Assembly (NCBI GenBank): GCA_004794655.1
Contig: SMMW01000046.1
Location: 9,101,501 to 9,165,500, forward strand
DNA from: Marisa cornuarietis
Lineage: Eukaryota > Mollusca > Gastropoda > Architaenioglossa > Ampullariidae
Length of the DNA: 64,000 bases
Direction: 5' to 3'
Shown here piece by piece: positions 47,573 through 58,574 of this stretch (position 1 is the stretch's first letter; every line of letters starts with the position of its first letter). The notes below the pieces were generated by a model. The model was not told the origin of the DNA and searched no databases. It worked only from the letters and a program-made list of their open reading frames with translations. A program made the position numbers and the translations under genes.

Positions 47573-50500
47573 TTTGTTAAAGAATTGACACTAGTTGAAC
47601 AGTTTACAAGTAGTACACTTTGGCACCAAGTAGTGAACTAGCATTGTTCATTGTGGGTATCTGTTGGGGTGAAAGGGCAACAGTGAAGGTGATAATCATT
47701 TACTACTTTCCCAACAATTATTTATCATCATGAAAGCACATTGTTTCTGGTATGCTAGAGGATATCACTCATTTGTTTAGAAAAGAAGAAGGCAACAAAG
47801 TAGTGTATTGGCTTTCATTCAGATAAAGTATCTGGCAAGTGCGATTTAGACAGATTTTTTTTGGTTATCTTTTGAATGAGTTGTGTAAAGTATGTGTGAC
47901 GTAAAGTATTCTTGAGGGGCCTGGCCAGCCAATGAATGGACATTTACTAGATCTATCCTCTTGACGTGAGCTGCCATCTTGAATGGCAACTATCATTTTT
48001 ACAGGTACGGTAAGAGAAAATATCTTTAAATATCTTTTTTAGGCTTTCTATTTTGTTCAGATTATTGAATTGAAAAGCTGGGGCTTAAAGATTCTAAATA
48101 TTTGCTCAAGCTCATGTCAGGCAGGAAAAAATTTATTAGATGTCTATTCAGGGTATTGATGAAGTGGCCTGATGCATGCTTATATGAGATTTGTTAAGCA
48201 TTGTATGTGCACGTTTTCCATTTGTACATTGCTAACCCTGTTTGTATTACTATATAATGCACACTCTAAACTGGTTACTACACAACTATGTTGGCCCCTG
48301 ATAAATGTATTTATTTGCACGTCAGCGATAAACCCACAAGCTCAAACTATGATTCTAGTATCATGCAGTGAAAGTAACTTTCTATGGTGGTTTGGCATAA
48401 ATTTAAGTTATAAAGACAGGAAAGTCCGTTCATTGAAAGCTCTCAGTGAAGGAAGAAACTTGTTTATAGATCATGATCTGGGATGTTGATTGTTGAAAGT
48501 GATCAGTGATTCTTGTTTGATAGTCTTATTTCTTTAGAAGGTGTCTTTGGTTAAAGAAGAAAGGCTATCTGATTTGGTGAATTATCCCTTATGTAGGGCA
48601 GGAAATTAGGATAAGTTTTGGGATACTAGTGACTAAAAGTGCTGGAGACCTGCATCATAGGACTCAGCAATTTTGGTGTCAAAGGACTTCATTATTTAGG
48701 AAGGTGCATGTGATAGATCTGTGCTTATTGGGATGTTATTTGTTACTGCCTCACTTTAATTTACCTGTACATAGTTCAGAATATCTTCTGTGATATCCAT
48801 CTTGTCTGAGATGACAAACAGGTTCTTTAGAAATTACAATGGTTTTAATTTTTGTTCTTAAAGTACATGCACATTTGATTTTCTTGACACACTTTCTCAC
48901 ACACTGCTATGCTCTCGTGGTTATTGTCACCTGCTGACAGTTCATCTCATGCAATCCGAGTGTTTTGCATGTGGGCATGGGTAGGCATGTGCGTGTGCAT
49001 ACACACACACATATACAACTGTTTTCCTTCTAGAAGTTTTTCAATGCTGTAGTGTTGAAAAATGAAGAGAATGCTTTGCAAAAGACTTGTTAAGATCTTT
49101 CAGGGGAAGGGATAGTACAGAATGAAAGGACTTTCACAAAGCCACAAATACAGTGAATGTAGTCAACACAGAAAGTTTGAAGGACTTGGAGAGTAAGGCG
49201 AGCAGGACTCTTGTTACCACGTAGAGCTTATTGATATGGACTACTACAATCACAGGATGCATTGCTATCAAACTGTTACAGGGTGGAATTTTCATGTCCA
49301 CCTAAGCTTGATGCACCTGTCTCCTTTAAAAGCAGTATTTTTAAACTGTATTCTTTTTACCTCTGGAGGATGCAACTGTTTGACTTTTTGGTGTAACTTT
49401 AAAAACTTTTTAGGTTCTGTCTGCATCTTCCTTTGTTCCTTTGTCTTTCATATATCCTCATCTTCTCACTTATTAGGTTAAAACAAGATTTTGCATCATT
49501 TCTAAGACTTTTCTTTATTAGTTCTGTGATTTTGACCAGTTTGTATTGTAAACATTTTATAAATGACCTATACAGTAATGTATATACTTACAGAGCGATG
49601 CATCTCATCCTTCCATTTGTAACTTTTTTGTCTTTGAGAACAGAAATATGTCTTGTTACCCAGTGTAAAGGTATACCACCGACTTAAAGGGAACAGCCAC
49701 AAACATGTCACAGGGCAAGTCCACCACTCATCTTACTAGCGGACATGCAAAAAAACTGAAGTCCTGGCTTTGCTAGTGCATGGTCACATCTTTGTTGCCC
49801 CTCGCGAAATATTTGCTACTTTTCATAAAGTGCATTACAAGGAAACAGAACTAAAGAGACAAAAAGAAATGTTTATTAGAAAGTGAAGCCAATTATATAA
49901 TTTAAGTAGTTAAAATGCACTTTTTACTCCAACGCTTTTGCCTGAAGCAAAGCATTCGATTTGTTGTCACTAATGTGGTGCCCACTTTTCTGTTTGGAAA
50001 ATTTGTGAAATCCCCTAAAGCCATGCGACACCTTTTTAAAAATTATTTTCCCTTTTCGTGGGCCACTTTAAAAAAGCTGACGTGTTATCTGCATGCATTA
50101 TTATTAAGCACAACTGCTGTGTTTTGGGTTTTCTGTGACAGCCCATTGTAGAGTCGCAGCAGGCTGGATTTTCTTCTGAATTGTATGCCTTTTTTAATCT
50201 CATTCTTCCCTTTAGGTTACTTACTGAAAGATTCCATCCACTGTCTATTAAAGTATGCAGATCGTAGATAGGTACCACCTCAGAAAACCTATTCCCCACT
50301 CCAATTTTTATTATTGTCGGTTTTCTTCAGCTCCCCCCCCCCCACCCTAGGCACCGTCATCATTGTTAACATCTCTTCCTGGCATCTTCGAGTGTAAGGT
50401 TTTTTATGGTGTGGGGAAACTATTTGTAAAATTAGTCTTTTTATGAAAACATTTTATAGAAAATAAATCGTAAGATGTTTTGTAAAATGTTTTTCGTCAA

Positions 50501-52436
50501 TTCATCGACATTGCTTACATATTTACAAAGCAGTAGCTGTATTCTTGAGTGGGAAAGTCCACAAGTCATCTACATTCCAAGAATGAAAAACCCTTTTTAA
50601 TGGAGCAAATGCCCCATTTTAAAAACAAGAGACTTTTTTTTTTATTTATTCATGTCGGTTCGTTTCCATTGTTAAGATGTCGCAGTCTTGGGTTATGCTT
50701 TTTGGTGAGAGACCGACTGATAGTCGTTATAAACCATTTTGTGGATATTGGTAGTGTTAAGTTTTCCGATTCCAGCTTCTGAAGCGTAAGTGCTTTGCTC
50801 CGTGCGTTAACGATAACGATTCCACTGCACGGCCAGCAGAGTGCACCAACATAGAAAGCTCTTATCGCCGTGGACAGTGCTTGCGGTGTCCACCCTAGCA
50901 CCGTGTAATATCTTTCTACCATCATGTCTTTGCTTCACGTCGGGCAGGGCGAGGCTAGACTGACGTGCCCGACTCTGGCTGATGAGAGGAGACAGACTAT
51001 GGGGGTCTATCGCTTTCATCAGAGCCAGAGCGAGTGGTGTCGAAAGCTGAAAGAAGTGAAATATCGTGCTGTGTAATCTGCGACCACGGAAGAGCTGAAC
51101 ATGGATGCTTGCTTGCTGCTCACACAGACCAGCTTGGATGGCGAAAGGCACACACGCGACGTCACACTGACGTCAGAACTCGGCGACCGTCGAATGTAGG
51201 GTCTGACGTCACAACTTAAACGTCTGCTCAGTTTTGTAACGCTCGACACATCTGAGTGTAGTGAGAGACAGTACGAACGTTTACAATGGCGTCCTTGCAT
51301 AGACCCTTTAAGGTGTATGATAGGTTTATTTCAGATCCCTAAGGTGTGTGAAACATTTCAGCGTTAAGCGGCCCCATGGGTGTGTGGAGCGTTTAAGGGT
51401 GTTAAGCGTCACAGTCAAACGACTATGTCCTATACACGGGATGCTGCTTGCACTTTTCAAGATATTTTGTTAACGATAGAGATCTGATTGATTAAAGCGA
51501 AGGGTGCTGTTACCTGCCACTTTCACATCCGTCGACTTCACTCGCTCCTCCCTCCCTCCATTCGTTGGCTTCTGCTCTTGGCCATTTTGGTAATGAGCTG
51601 CTTTTGATAGGTTAGCATGTACATCTGCCGTGTGCGGGTTGGCATTAGAATGGCCAGCACACAGGGGTGATATTCTGTCGATATTACACACGAACAGGCT
51701 TGAGGTAAGTACCAGTCTACATGACTGGCAGCTTCTCGACTGGTTCGCTATTGAGGGGGAGGTCAAAAAGGTCGGTATATTTTGTCACTCCACGTAGAGA
51801 AAGGAGGTGCTTAGTGTTAGTTTCGTAGACTCAACACATCTGGCTTGCTGCGAAGCCGTCACACCCATTGTTTCGTCCTGTATAATAAACTTCAGCATCG
51901 ATACACATGTTCATCTTGTTTCATTTGAGATTAAACGTGCACTTCCAAACACTGACCAGGCTGTGTGTGTGTGTGTGTGTGATGGATGGAGCAGTGATCA
52001 GTTCACGCCTCTCCCTTTCTCGCTACATCTTTGTCGTGGGTGTTATTATAACATGCCATGGACTTGGTGCTCGCTGACAGGAAATGACAGTCACGTGATA
52101 CTGGGACTACATTTTATTGCAATAGTCTTGAAAGTAAGCCCATGTAACTTAACAATGCAACTCCACGTTCTAGGAAAACCAATCACACCATGGAGTCCTC
52201 TATCAGAGTTATTGCTGTAGAATACTGAGCTTCCACGCGAGAGAGAAAAAAAGCTTTATTGTAAAGTCTGGTCACGTGACCGCAATGCGTAAGTCGGCTC
52301 CATGGACGACCTGGCTCTTGTAGATTGGCATTATACCAGCACTTAACTAAGCGGTCACCGGGCAAAATCCATTTGCTAGGCGAAGGCTGCGGAACATGAA
52401 AATCTATATAGACCATATTCTAGCATCGCCAGCCAG
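47573..52436. other. convergent intergenic region between SNAP25 and CNRIP1
   Basis: No coding signal. AT-rich until about 50.7 kb, then CpG-rich. It contains a C run at 50332-50343 and a TG repeat at 51962-51981. Part may be the long 3'UTR of SNAP25. Confidence 0.5.
51158..51211. promoter_or_regulatory. cluster of three CRE-type sites
   Basis: GACGTCA at 51158-51164, TGACGTCA at 51168-51175 and TGACGTCA at 51204-51211, that is, three CREB/ATF-type sites in 54 bp, inside a CpG-rich segment. No gene start can be read next to it. It may be an enhancer or an unrecognised promoter. Confidence 0.45.
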
Positions 52437-52442
52437 TTTATT
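52437..52442 (-). terminator. candidate CNRIP1 poly(A) signal
   Basis: Minus-strand AATAAA about 110 nt downstream of the CNRIP1 stop codon (52553-52551). Confidence 0.55.
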
Positions 52443-52550
52443 GTACCGGACATAGTCGGGGAGCAACATCTCTTCGATCTGATTGGTCCTATGCTGTCCG
52501 CTGATATAAGGTGTCCCGGTAGTGACGTGGCGCTAGGTTGTCGCTCCTTG

Positions 52551-52715
52551 TCACAAAATGCTGCCTCGCCGCACGACGACGGCCGACTCCCCGGGCTGGG
52601 AGTCGCACAGTAGGTCCAGGGCGTGCATGGGCTGGCCCCACTGGCTGGCAGTCTGGTTCTGGCTAGCGTAGAACTTCACTTGGAGTGTCGTCGTCAGGAT
52701 CTGGCCACGCTCCAA
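52551..52715 (-). CDS. CNRIP1: CNRIP1 exon 3 (last)
   Basis: Minus strand: acceptor CATTACGCCAG before 52715, phase 0, stop TGA at 52553-52551. It encodes LERGQILTTTLQVKFYASQN, then QTASQWGQPMHALDLLCDSQ and PGESAVVVRRGSIL. The Q-V-K-F-Y and Q-W-G-x-P motifs are diagnostic for the family. Confidence 0.9.
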   Translation of the reverse strand: MERGQILTTTLQVKFYASQNQTASQWGQPMHALDLLCDSQPGESAVVVRRGSIL

Positions 52716-55700
52716 CTGGCGTAATGAAACGCACGCACGCGCGCGCTCACACACACGCACATACACACGCGCATGCGAAAAACACGTGAAAGAATGCTGG
52801 AACGAGAGTTTCAAGAATTCTGCTGTGCGTATTAACAACTCAAGCGCGCGCACCCTTCCGGTAGCCGCGTTGCAATTACAGGACCGCTACAGCCATCGGG
52901 ACAACTTGATCCTGCGAACATGTTCACCTGGAGCTGTGTCAACAATTCATCTGGCGGTGGTTCTAAGCGGAGTGACTGATACAGCGGTCCGTGATTGATT
53001 AGATCGCTCGGGGCAGCTCCTGCACACACGCACGTGCACAGAGAGGTCGGGGGTGGGTGGGTGGGATTCGCGTACTGACTTGTCTGGGTGCATCCTGCTA
53101 CGCCGCCGTGATAAATCTTTCAAGGAGTTGTCACCCACCTGTTTTTAAGAAAGAATCGAGAGGCGACACCAATCGACTTCAAGGGGAGGAGAACACGACA
53201 CGCACGAGTTTAAAGGTCGGCTCCAATTATTTGCGCGAGAACGACAAAAGAACGATTCTGGAGCCTCGTGCTTTGAAACATTACCCAGTACTTGGCAAAT
53301 GCCAAGCCAGGTTATTCACGGGGGCAATCTTTGCTGCTTCATCCGTCTCCCATAGTGCTTCCCGCTGAGAGGCTGCTGGGAAATGGCAGACATTTTCATG
53401 GCTCTGGCAATGCTGGAAAGCCTTGCAGCATCTGCGTTGGAATAGAGCACCTAATCGGGCTATTTTTTTTTGTTTGGAGATCGGACAGAGTCGTCAACAA
53501 GTGCTGTCCTCATTGACGCTACAGAATTAGGAAGGTGAAGAGAGGCGCAAAATAAACGAAGATGATTTTGTTTAGCCCTAAATAGGCCCAGTGGCATGTA
53601 AACCATTTTGATATTAACAGCTCTAAGAAGTATTCCTGGGATATCTTTTAGACGCAATTTACTAAGTAGAAGGGTAGTGGTAGTGGTATCATAATTCATT
53701 GCCGCAAGAAATTAACAATGTTTTCAGCATCTTGTCGCGCTACAGGTACATAAAGCATTGCTGAGCTAAACGCGCCATTGGTCGCTCTCCAGCAGGATTG
53801 CTGCGTGAGCGAACTAGTAATTTCGTCGGCTGCGATTCATTGCTACTGTTGGCTGCCATTATCTTTGTGCAGGTAGGCTATGTTAAAGCCGTTCTTAACC
53901 GGGCAAAGCGCCATGGAAAATAAGGCAATACAAGCTTTCAGTTCTGAATAAAATTTTCGTGGATGAATACATGTCTGTCGTGGTTTACGCCTCTGCTAGT
54001 TTACTTGCCTCTGTCAGCCTTTGACACCGCAAGCCAAAGCAAATATTCCAGGACTCTGATGTCACGTAGAAATTCTAACTATTCTAAATGTCAGTCAGCC
54101 ATTTCCGAGTGAATTTATATTCATGACATACAGTGGCCTAGTGCACGATCCTCTCAGCGATTACCTCTATAAATTCAAGACAAATACTGTACCTGGATAA
54201 AATCGTTAAATTCAAGATATACTATCCTACTCGAGCGAATGATTATGCGGATTGTGCAGTTAAGACATACTGGTAAATGAATGATCGTCTCACAAAGGAT
54301 TATATCGTTATAGTCAAGACATATATTGTCCTAGCATGTGAACGAATGATCATCTCGTTATAGTCAATAATATAATCATTGTCATAGCATGTAAGGGAAT
54401 TTTTGTCTCACATCAGATTACATCGTCACATTCTTGACATATACTAACAATATGAGCGAATCATTATCTCAAGATGCTCATCATCTTACCGTATATTAGC
54501 ATAGCAATTCGACTTTTATGTGCACGTGCGTTTCTCTTGCCTCCTGCGCATGCGTACTGAGTAGGACGAAGGTTCAGATTGTGACAACGGAACAGCTAGT
54601 AACAGCGCCTTTTATTTAAATTACCACCCATATCCCCTAACCAAAACAGCTCGGTGAATTTGTATGCTCGCAGAACCTTTGAAAGAGGCGAGACTACGAG
54701 AACTGCTCATGAAGTATGAATACGTAATGAGTGCTCACTTCAAAGAAAAAATGAATCTTTTCCCGCCGTCCCCTCCTCGTGACATCAAAGCCGTCAACTG
54801 TCCAGATTGTCGAATACACTGACAAGTCCTCGTTGGCTTTGCTTGGCAAGGCTTGTGTGAACAGCGTCTTCTCCCCCTGGATCGTCCATTTTCTGAAGAC
54901 AGAATGCAGTCTCCATTACAGAGGGGGCTTTGACTAGTGATGAGGTTTTTATTTGTCATCTCCAATCAGTTAAAAGCCATTGGCTCCATGACGCAGGATC
55001 AAGACTGCTTGCTGAAATTAGAATAGCTGTTTCGAAGAAATTCCATAACATTTTCACTAATTACCAAACCAAGAAAAAATATTTATATATCACTTTTCCA
55101 CAACAATTTGCTCAGAATGCTTAACAAATAAGAAAACTACATTTTTTTTAAAATGTACTCCTAAGTTTGGAATGAACGGTGGTAAAAAAAAATCAGCGTG
55201 ACGATGGCTGAGGGGTAATTTGTTCCAAGTTGAAGGAGCTTGATAGGAAAAAGACCTCTGTCCATACGTCTTTGTTTTAATCGTAATCTTGCCCGTAAGG
55301 TAACCAATGGCTTGCATTTATCTGTCACGGACCACGCGCTGACATGCGCATTCGTTCCAAACAACACGAGATCGCTTAGTTCAGGACGTCCCTTCCAGGA
55401 CACATAATTATACACACAAATGTCAAGATTATTAAAAATTACAAATGTCTTAGAACAGCTTTCTTATAGGGGGGTAACACGACGGCCATAACAAAACTGG
55501 CTTACCTGTAGGCGGAGCTATGCAAAATAGTGACTTCACTACCACGTCACTCATCTTCTGCTCTCTCCTCACTAAACTCCCCTGATATCGTCTACTCCAT
55601 CTTCTTCGAATCCTTACTCCCAATTTTTCCGAAAAATACTATTCAAAAATGAACTAAATTTGTCCTCCCCCGAAAATTGCGTAAATCTGTCACATCACTA

Positions 55701-58489
55701 AGTCTTCCACTAAACTCAAATCAAACCAACCTAGTCACTTCTCCATCCATTCTAAACTTTTTTCGGCTGTACTTTCCAGGCTCCGCACCTCTCAACTTTT
55801 CTTTGAAAGCCACAATTGCACCACAAATTTTCCCCAAATTTCCATCCACACTCGCCATCTTGTCTCCTCTCGACCTTCTCTCGTCTGCTAACGTGAAATC
55901 AAATAAACTTTCCCGCACCAAATATCACATGATTAAAACCATCCCAAAACCAGCCAATAATTTAACACACCTCCATGTCAATCACCATAACGTCACTCGA
56001 CCAGTCCTCAACATTTGTCTGCTCAATTCACTACAATATAACCTACCCCTACCCCTAACCCAAACCCATAAACCTAATCCAAACCCAAACCCCACTTCAT
56101 AAATCACACACACAACACCAACCAACGCCCAACCTCACACCCCTCTCAAACATCGATTCTACCCGCTCTCCCCTCACAAAACAGCATAGCCCGCCCTATG
56201 ACGCAGCCAGGGGCCAGTTGCACAACACGTTTCTAAACCTTAAAACTGTTCTAAAGAAGCAAAATCTCTTCTTAGCCATTTTGATGCATTGCAGAAAAAC
56301 ATACCAAAAATTGTACAGACAGGACGGAAAGTCGGACTTCAACAACTTTATCTTACTTAAAGCAGTTTTAGTTTTGAAAATTCTAAAATTGTGGTGTGCA
56401 GTTTAAACTAATTATCTAAATAGAGTTAAGGCCTAAAAGTGTTTAAAATTAGAAATGTGTTGTGCAACTGGCCCCAGACCCCCTAAATGAAAGTTCTGCC
56501 AATGTCTTTGCCACTAGGCAATCTCAAAATCAATTCCAAAGAAACAATCTACTACTGTTAGCAGAATAATAGGCACAACAATAAGCTAACACTAATACTA
56601 AAACTGTCAATTTGCAACAAAGATGAGACCGCTCACAGGCTAGTCGTCGGCAGTCTCTAAAACTGCCTACTCATAAATCCACATTAGGTACAGTTCACAC
56701 ACACAGGCAAGTCTTTAAAAAGTTTCCAGACTGCACGCAAGCAAGTCCTCAGCAGTCTCTAAACTGCATACATATATCTTCAACACAACAGTCCGCACAC
56801 AGACAAATCTACTGTGATTACTGAATCCTCTCAATCAACAGTTTTACCTCTACCCCCGGAAGAAGGTGGAGAAAAGTCAACGAGGTGACGGAATCTCCCT
56901 CTAACTGGAAAAAAATGTTCAAAGAAAGTCTTACTTTTAGTACGCCGTGTCTCTTGTAAGTTCGGCGTCCCCGATAGCTCACGTTTACCCCGCGTCAGAG
57001 GTCCCCCGGACGTAACGGTGCGGTGCACAATGGACGTGGCTATCTTCGGCTCGCTGCCCCGCGTTAAAAGAATACCGCGACGGCCCTCCCCTCAGTCGGT
57101 GGGTTAACGTCGTTGACACTGGTGTTGGTGGAGCACAGTAGCTCGACTCTCTGGAACGCTGATGTGACTCGTACCGCCTTTATCGCCAGCTCCGGTTGTC
57201 CTGACTGGTTCTGGCAACCTTCCGTCAGCTTGGCGCTTGTTCTCCGCTCACAGCAGCAGAATGGCGTAGCCGTAGAGTCTTCAGCTCTCTTTAAAAAAAA
57301 AAACCCGTCCGGCGACAGCAATAATAGCCCGATCTCTTCAGTAGTCGCCTGGCTTTAGCAAAGGTGCAACAACTGAAGAAGCAGCAGCAGCAGCCCACTG
57401 GCCGCTTGCAGTCGGGATTAAAACTCACCCCGGACCGCACGAAAAATACGAGATTTATGTGAACTCCTAACTTCCCCTGATCTCTATGCGGCAGCGACTA
57501 GAATCAAAACACCCTGTTTACCTGGACAAAGGGTGAGCTCCGCACGGGAAATACGAAAACTTCATTTTCACGAGATTCCTGTGTGTCAGTGACAAGTAAA
57601 AACAAAACAAAAAAAAAAAAACAACAACAACAAAGAAACAAACAAAATAACAAAAACAAAAACACACACCCTGTGTTGAACTACGACCTGTACTGTATTA
57701 CTGTCAAACCCCCACTCTACACCCTATCCGCTACATTATCGTTCTTATGTTCTTGTCATTCACGTGCCCCTTCAATTTGATAAAAAAAACTTTATCATCT
57801 CAAAGACAAAGTTGACAAAGTTCCACTGTGAGAACCCTGTAGAACAGTAATCATACAGAACTAAAAATGTAAAATTATCGCCGGAGGTGAACCGCCCAGT
57901 TCACCAAGAACATAAACACTCCACTGTGTACACTCATGAGTCATGACCACACAAATATTTACTTAGAAGAAGAAAAAAATCTCCAGAAATAATGTTTCAT
58001 CTATCAGACACAGAAAATAGACATAACATACAAGCGTAACTTCCCAGTACCACAGAAAAAGTAGGGAAACTCGATCTGTCATTCCAGGATCGGACGACAA
58101 CCCACTAAATTTACTAAACTTTTTGTCGAACATTATGCGCGCTAATGCTTTTATTTATTCTTAATTTAATTTATTAATTTATTGAATAATTTATTCTTAA
58201 TTTATCTTCACTATTATTATGTCCGTCCACTCGTCTCTCTTGTCTAGCCCAAAAGTCTGCAGGGAGTTCGAAGGCAACACACGACACACACGACACAAGG
58301 ACCTCATAAGGCTTATACTCACAGCAGTTTCCTGGCCGGCCGGAAGCATACGTTGACTTTGTACGTGTGGCCGACACGCATTTTCACAGTCACGTTGTTT
58401 TCAAACCGCTCTCCGTCATGTTTGAAGTACACAGACTTGCCTTCTGGCTGTGTCTTCAGTTCCACCGAGGCCTCAAACCTTGTGGCCAT
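52551..58489 (-). CDS. CNRIP1: CB1 cannabinoid receptor-interacting protein 1 family protein
   Basis: CNRIP1 is a small cytosolic beta-sandwich protein that in vertebrates binds the C-terminal tail of the CB1 receptor; in invertebrates, which lack CB1, its partner is unknown. Three minus-strand exons (58489-58323, 54892-54739, 52715-52551) join in exact phase (2, then 0) to 161 codons plus stop, against 164 residues in human. Exon 1 matches VRLSIALRIQPNDGPVFYK...DGQRF (here FEASVELKTQPEGKSVYFKH, DGERF). Exon 2 matches the Y-x-x-x-(Y/W)-x-x-(E/D)-G segment. Exon 3 matches [20 protein letters not shown] (here LQVKFYASQNQTASQWGQP) and the C-terminus. The gene is convergent with SNAP25. Individual identities are modest, but length, order and motifs agree. 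Confidence 0.88.
52716..54738. other. CNRIP1 intron 2
   Basis: CpG-rich, with a mixed CA/CG dinucleotide run just upstream of the acceptor (52730-52775) and a degenerate tandem array at 54100-54475. The ORFs on both strands (for example 53057-53368) show no protein features. Confidence 0.5.
54100..54475. repeat. degenerate tandem repeat, about 50-60 bp unit, 6-7 copies
   Basis: The elements ATCGTTATAGTCAAGACATA, CCTAGCATGTGAACGAATGA and ATCATCTC recur in the same order with much divergence, for example at 54203-54250, 54290-54355, 54356-54412 and 54415-54472. The spacing is irregular, so the array is old. It lies in CNRIP1 intron 2. Confidence 0.6.
54739..54892 (-). CDS. CNRIP1: CNRIP1 exon 2
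   Basis: Minus strand: acceptor CTGTCTTCAG before 54892, donor GAA|GTGAGC after 54739. The first base completes the Leu codon begun in exon 1, and the exon leaves in phase 0. It encodes KWTIQGEKTLFTQALPSKAN, then EDLSVYSTIWTVDGFDVTRR and GRREKIHFFFE. A longer ORF in a different frame covers this exon and would hide it. Confidence 0.85.
55150..55420 (-). mobile_element. CR1/L2-like LINE C-terminal scrap
   Basis: The minus strand reads TKTYGQRSFSYQAPSTWNKL then PLSHRHADFF at about 55280-55190, the standard end of CR1/L2-group polyproteins (GxRSFSYxAPxxWNxLP). Upstream sequence in another frame (VSAWSVTDKCKPL...) fits a decayed continuation. Borders are approximate. Confidence 0.75.
55555..56200. 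repeat. G-depleted, C/A/T-rich strand-asymmetric block with CCCTAA-like run
   Basis: For about 650 bp the plus strand has very few G residues. The end (56040-56095) is a degenerate run of CCCTAA/CCCAAA-like motifs. The 141-codon plus ORF inside (55677-56102) is a by-product of the base bias. Confidence 0.6.
56210..56475. mobile_element. MITE, 266 bp, with 27-bp terminal inverted repeats
   Basis: Left end starts GGGGCCAGTTGCACAACAC and right end finishes GTGTTGTGCAACTGGCCCC; the inverted arms match at 26 of 27 positions. The interior is AT-rich with no ORF. If the outermost G:C pair is outside, a CAG direct repeat flanks it, which would fit a 3-bp duplication of PIF/Harbinger type, but the superfamily is not settled. 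Confidence 0.85.
58323..58489 (-). CDS. CNRIP1: CNRIP1 exon 1 (ATG at 58489)
   Basis: The minus-strand ATG at 58489-58487 (context AAGATGG) opens 55 codons plus two bases, ending at donor CTGCT|GTGAGT. It encodes MATRFEASVELKTQPEGKSV, then YFKHDGERFENNVTVKMRVG and HTYKVNVCFRPARKL. The TTG codon four codons upstream is in frame, but ATG is preferred. Confidence 0.9.
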
Positions 58490-58560
58490 CTTCTTGCACA
58501 ATCAGCTGTGACCAGACAGATGAGAGAAAACGGACCAATCTGGACTTGCGTGTGGGCCTA

Positions 58561-58574
58561 TATATTTATATATA
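58561..58574 (-). promoter_or_regulatory. TATA-like element upstream of CNRIP1
   Basis: The minus strand reads TATATATAAATATA about 70 nt upstream of the ATG, so transcription would start near 58535 with a short 5'UTR. A second TATATAAA lies at 58674-58667. Confidence 0.5.

Larger units (their letters stand above)
54893..58322. other. CNRIP1 intron 1
   Basis: Holds a LINE scrap (55150-55420), a G-depleted block (55555-56200), a 266-bp MITE (56210-56475) and an A/C-rich simple stretch (57598-57668). The segment 56830-57560 is CpG-rich with overlapping ORFs on both strands, but no recognisable protein. Confidence 0.5.

Noticed and set aside
54735..54965. 76-codon minus ORF over CNRIP1 exon 2
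   Set aside because: Wrong frame. The frame shifted by one base matches CNRIP1 and has fitting splice phases.
55677..56102. 141-codon plus-strand ORF
   Set aside because: It exists because the strand lacks G (few TAG/TGA stops). Composition is Ser/Leu/Pro/Asn-rich without motifs.
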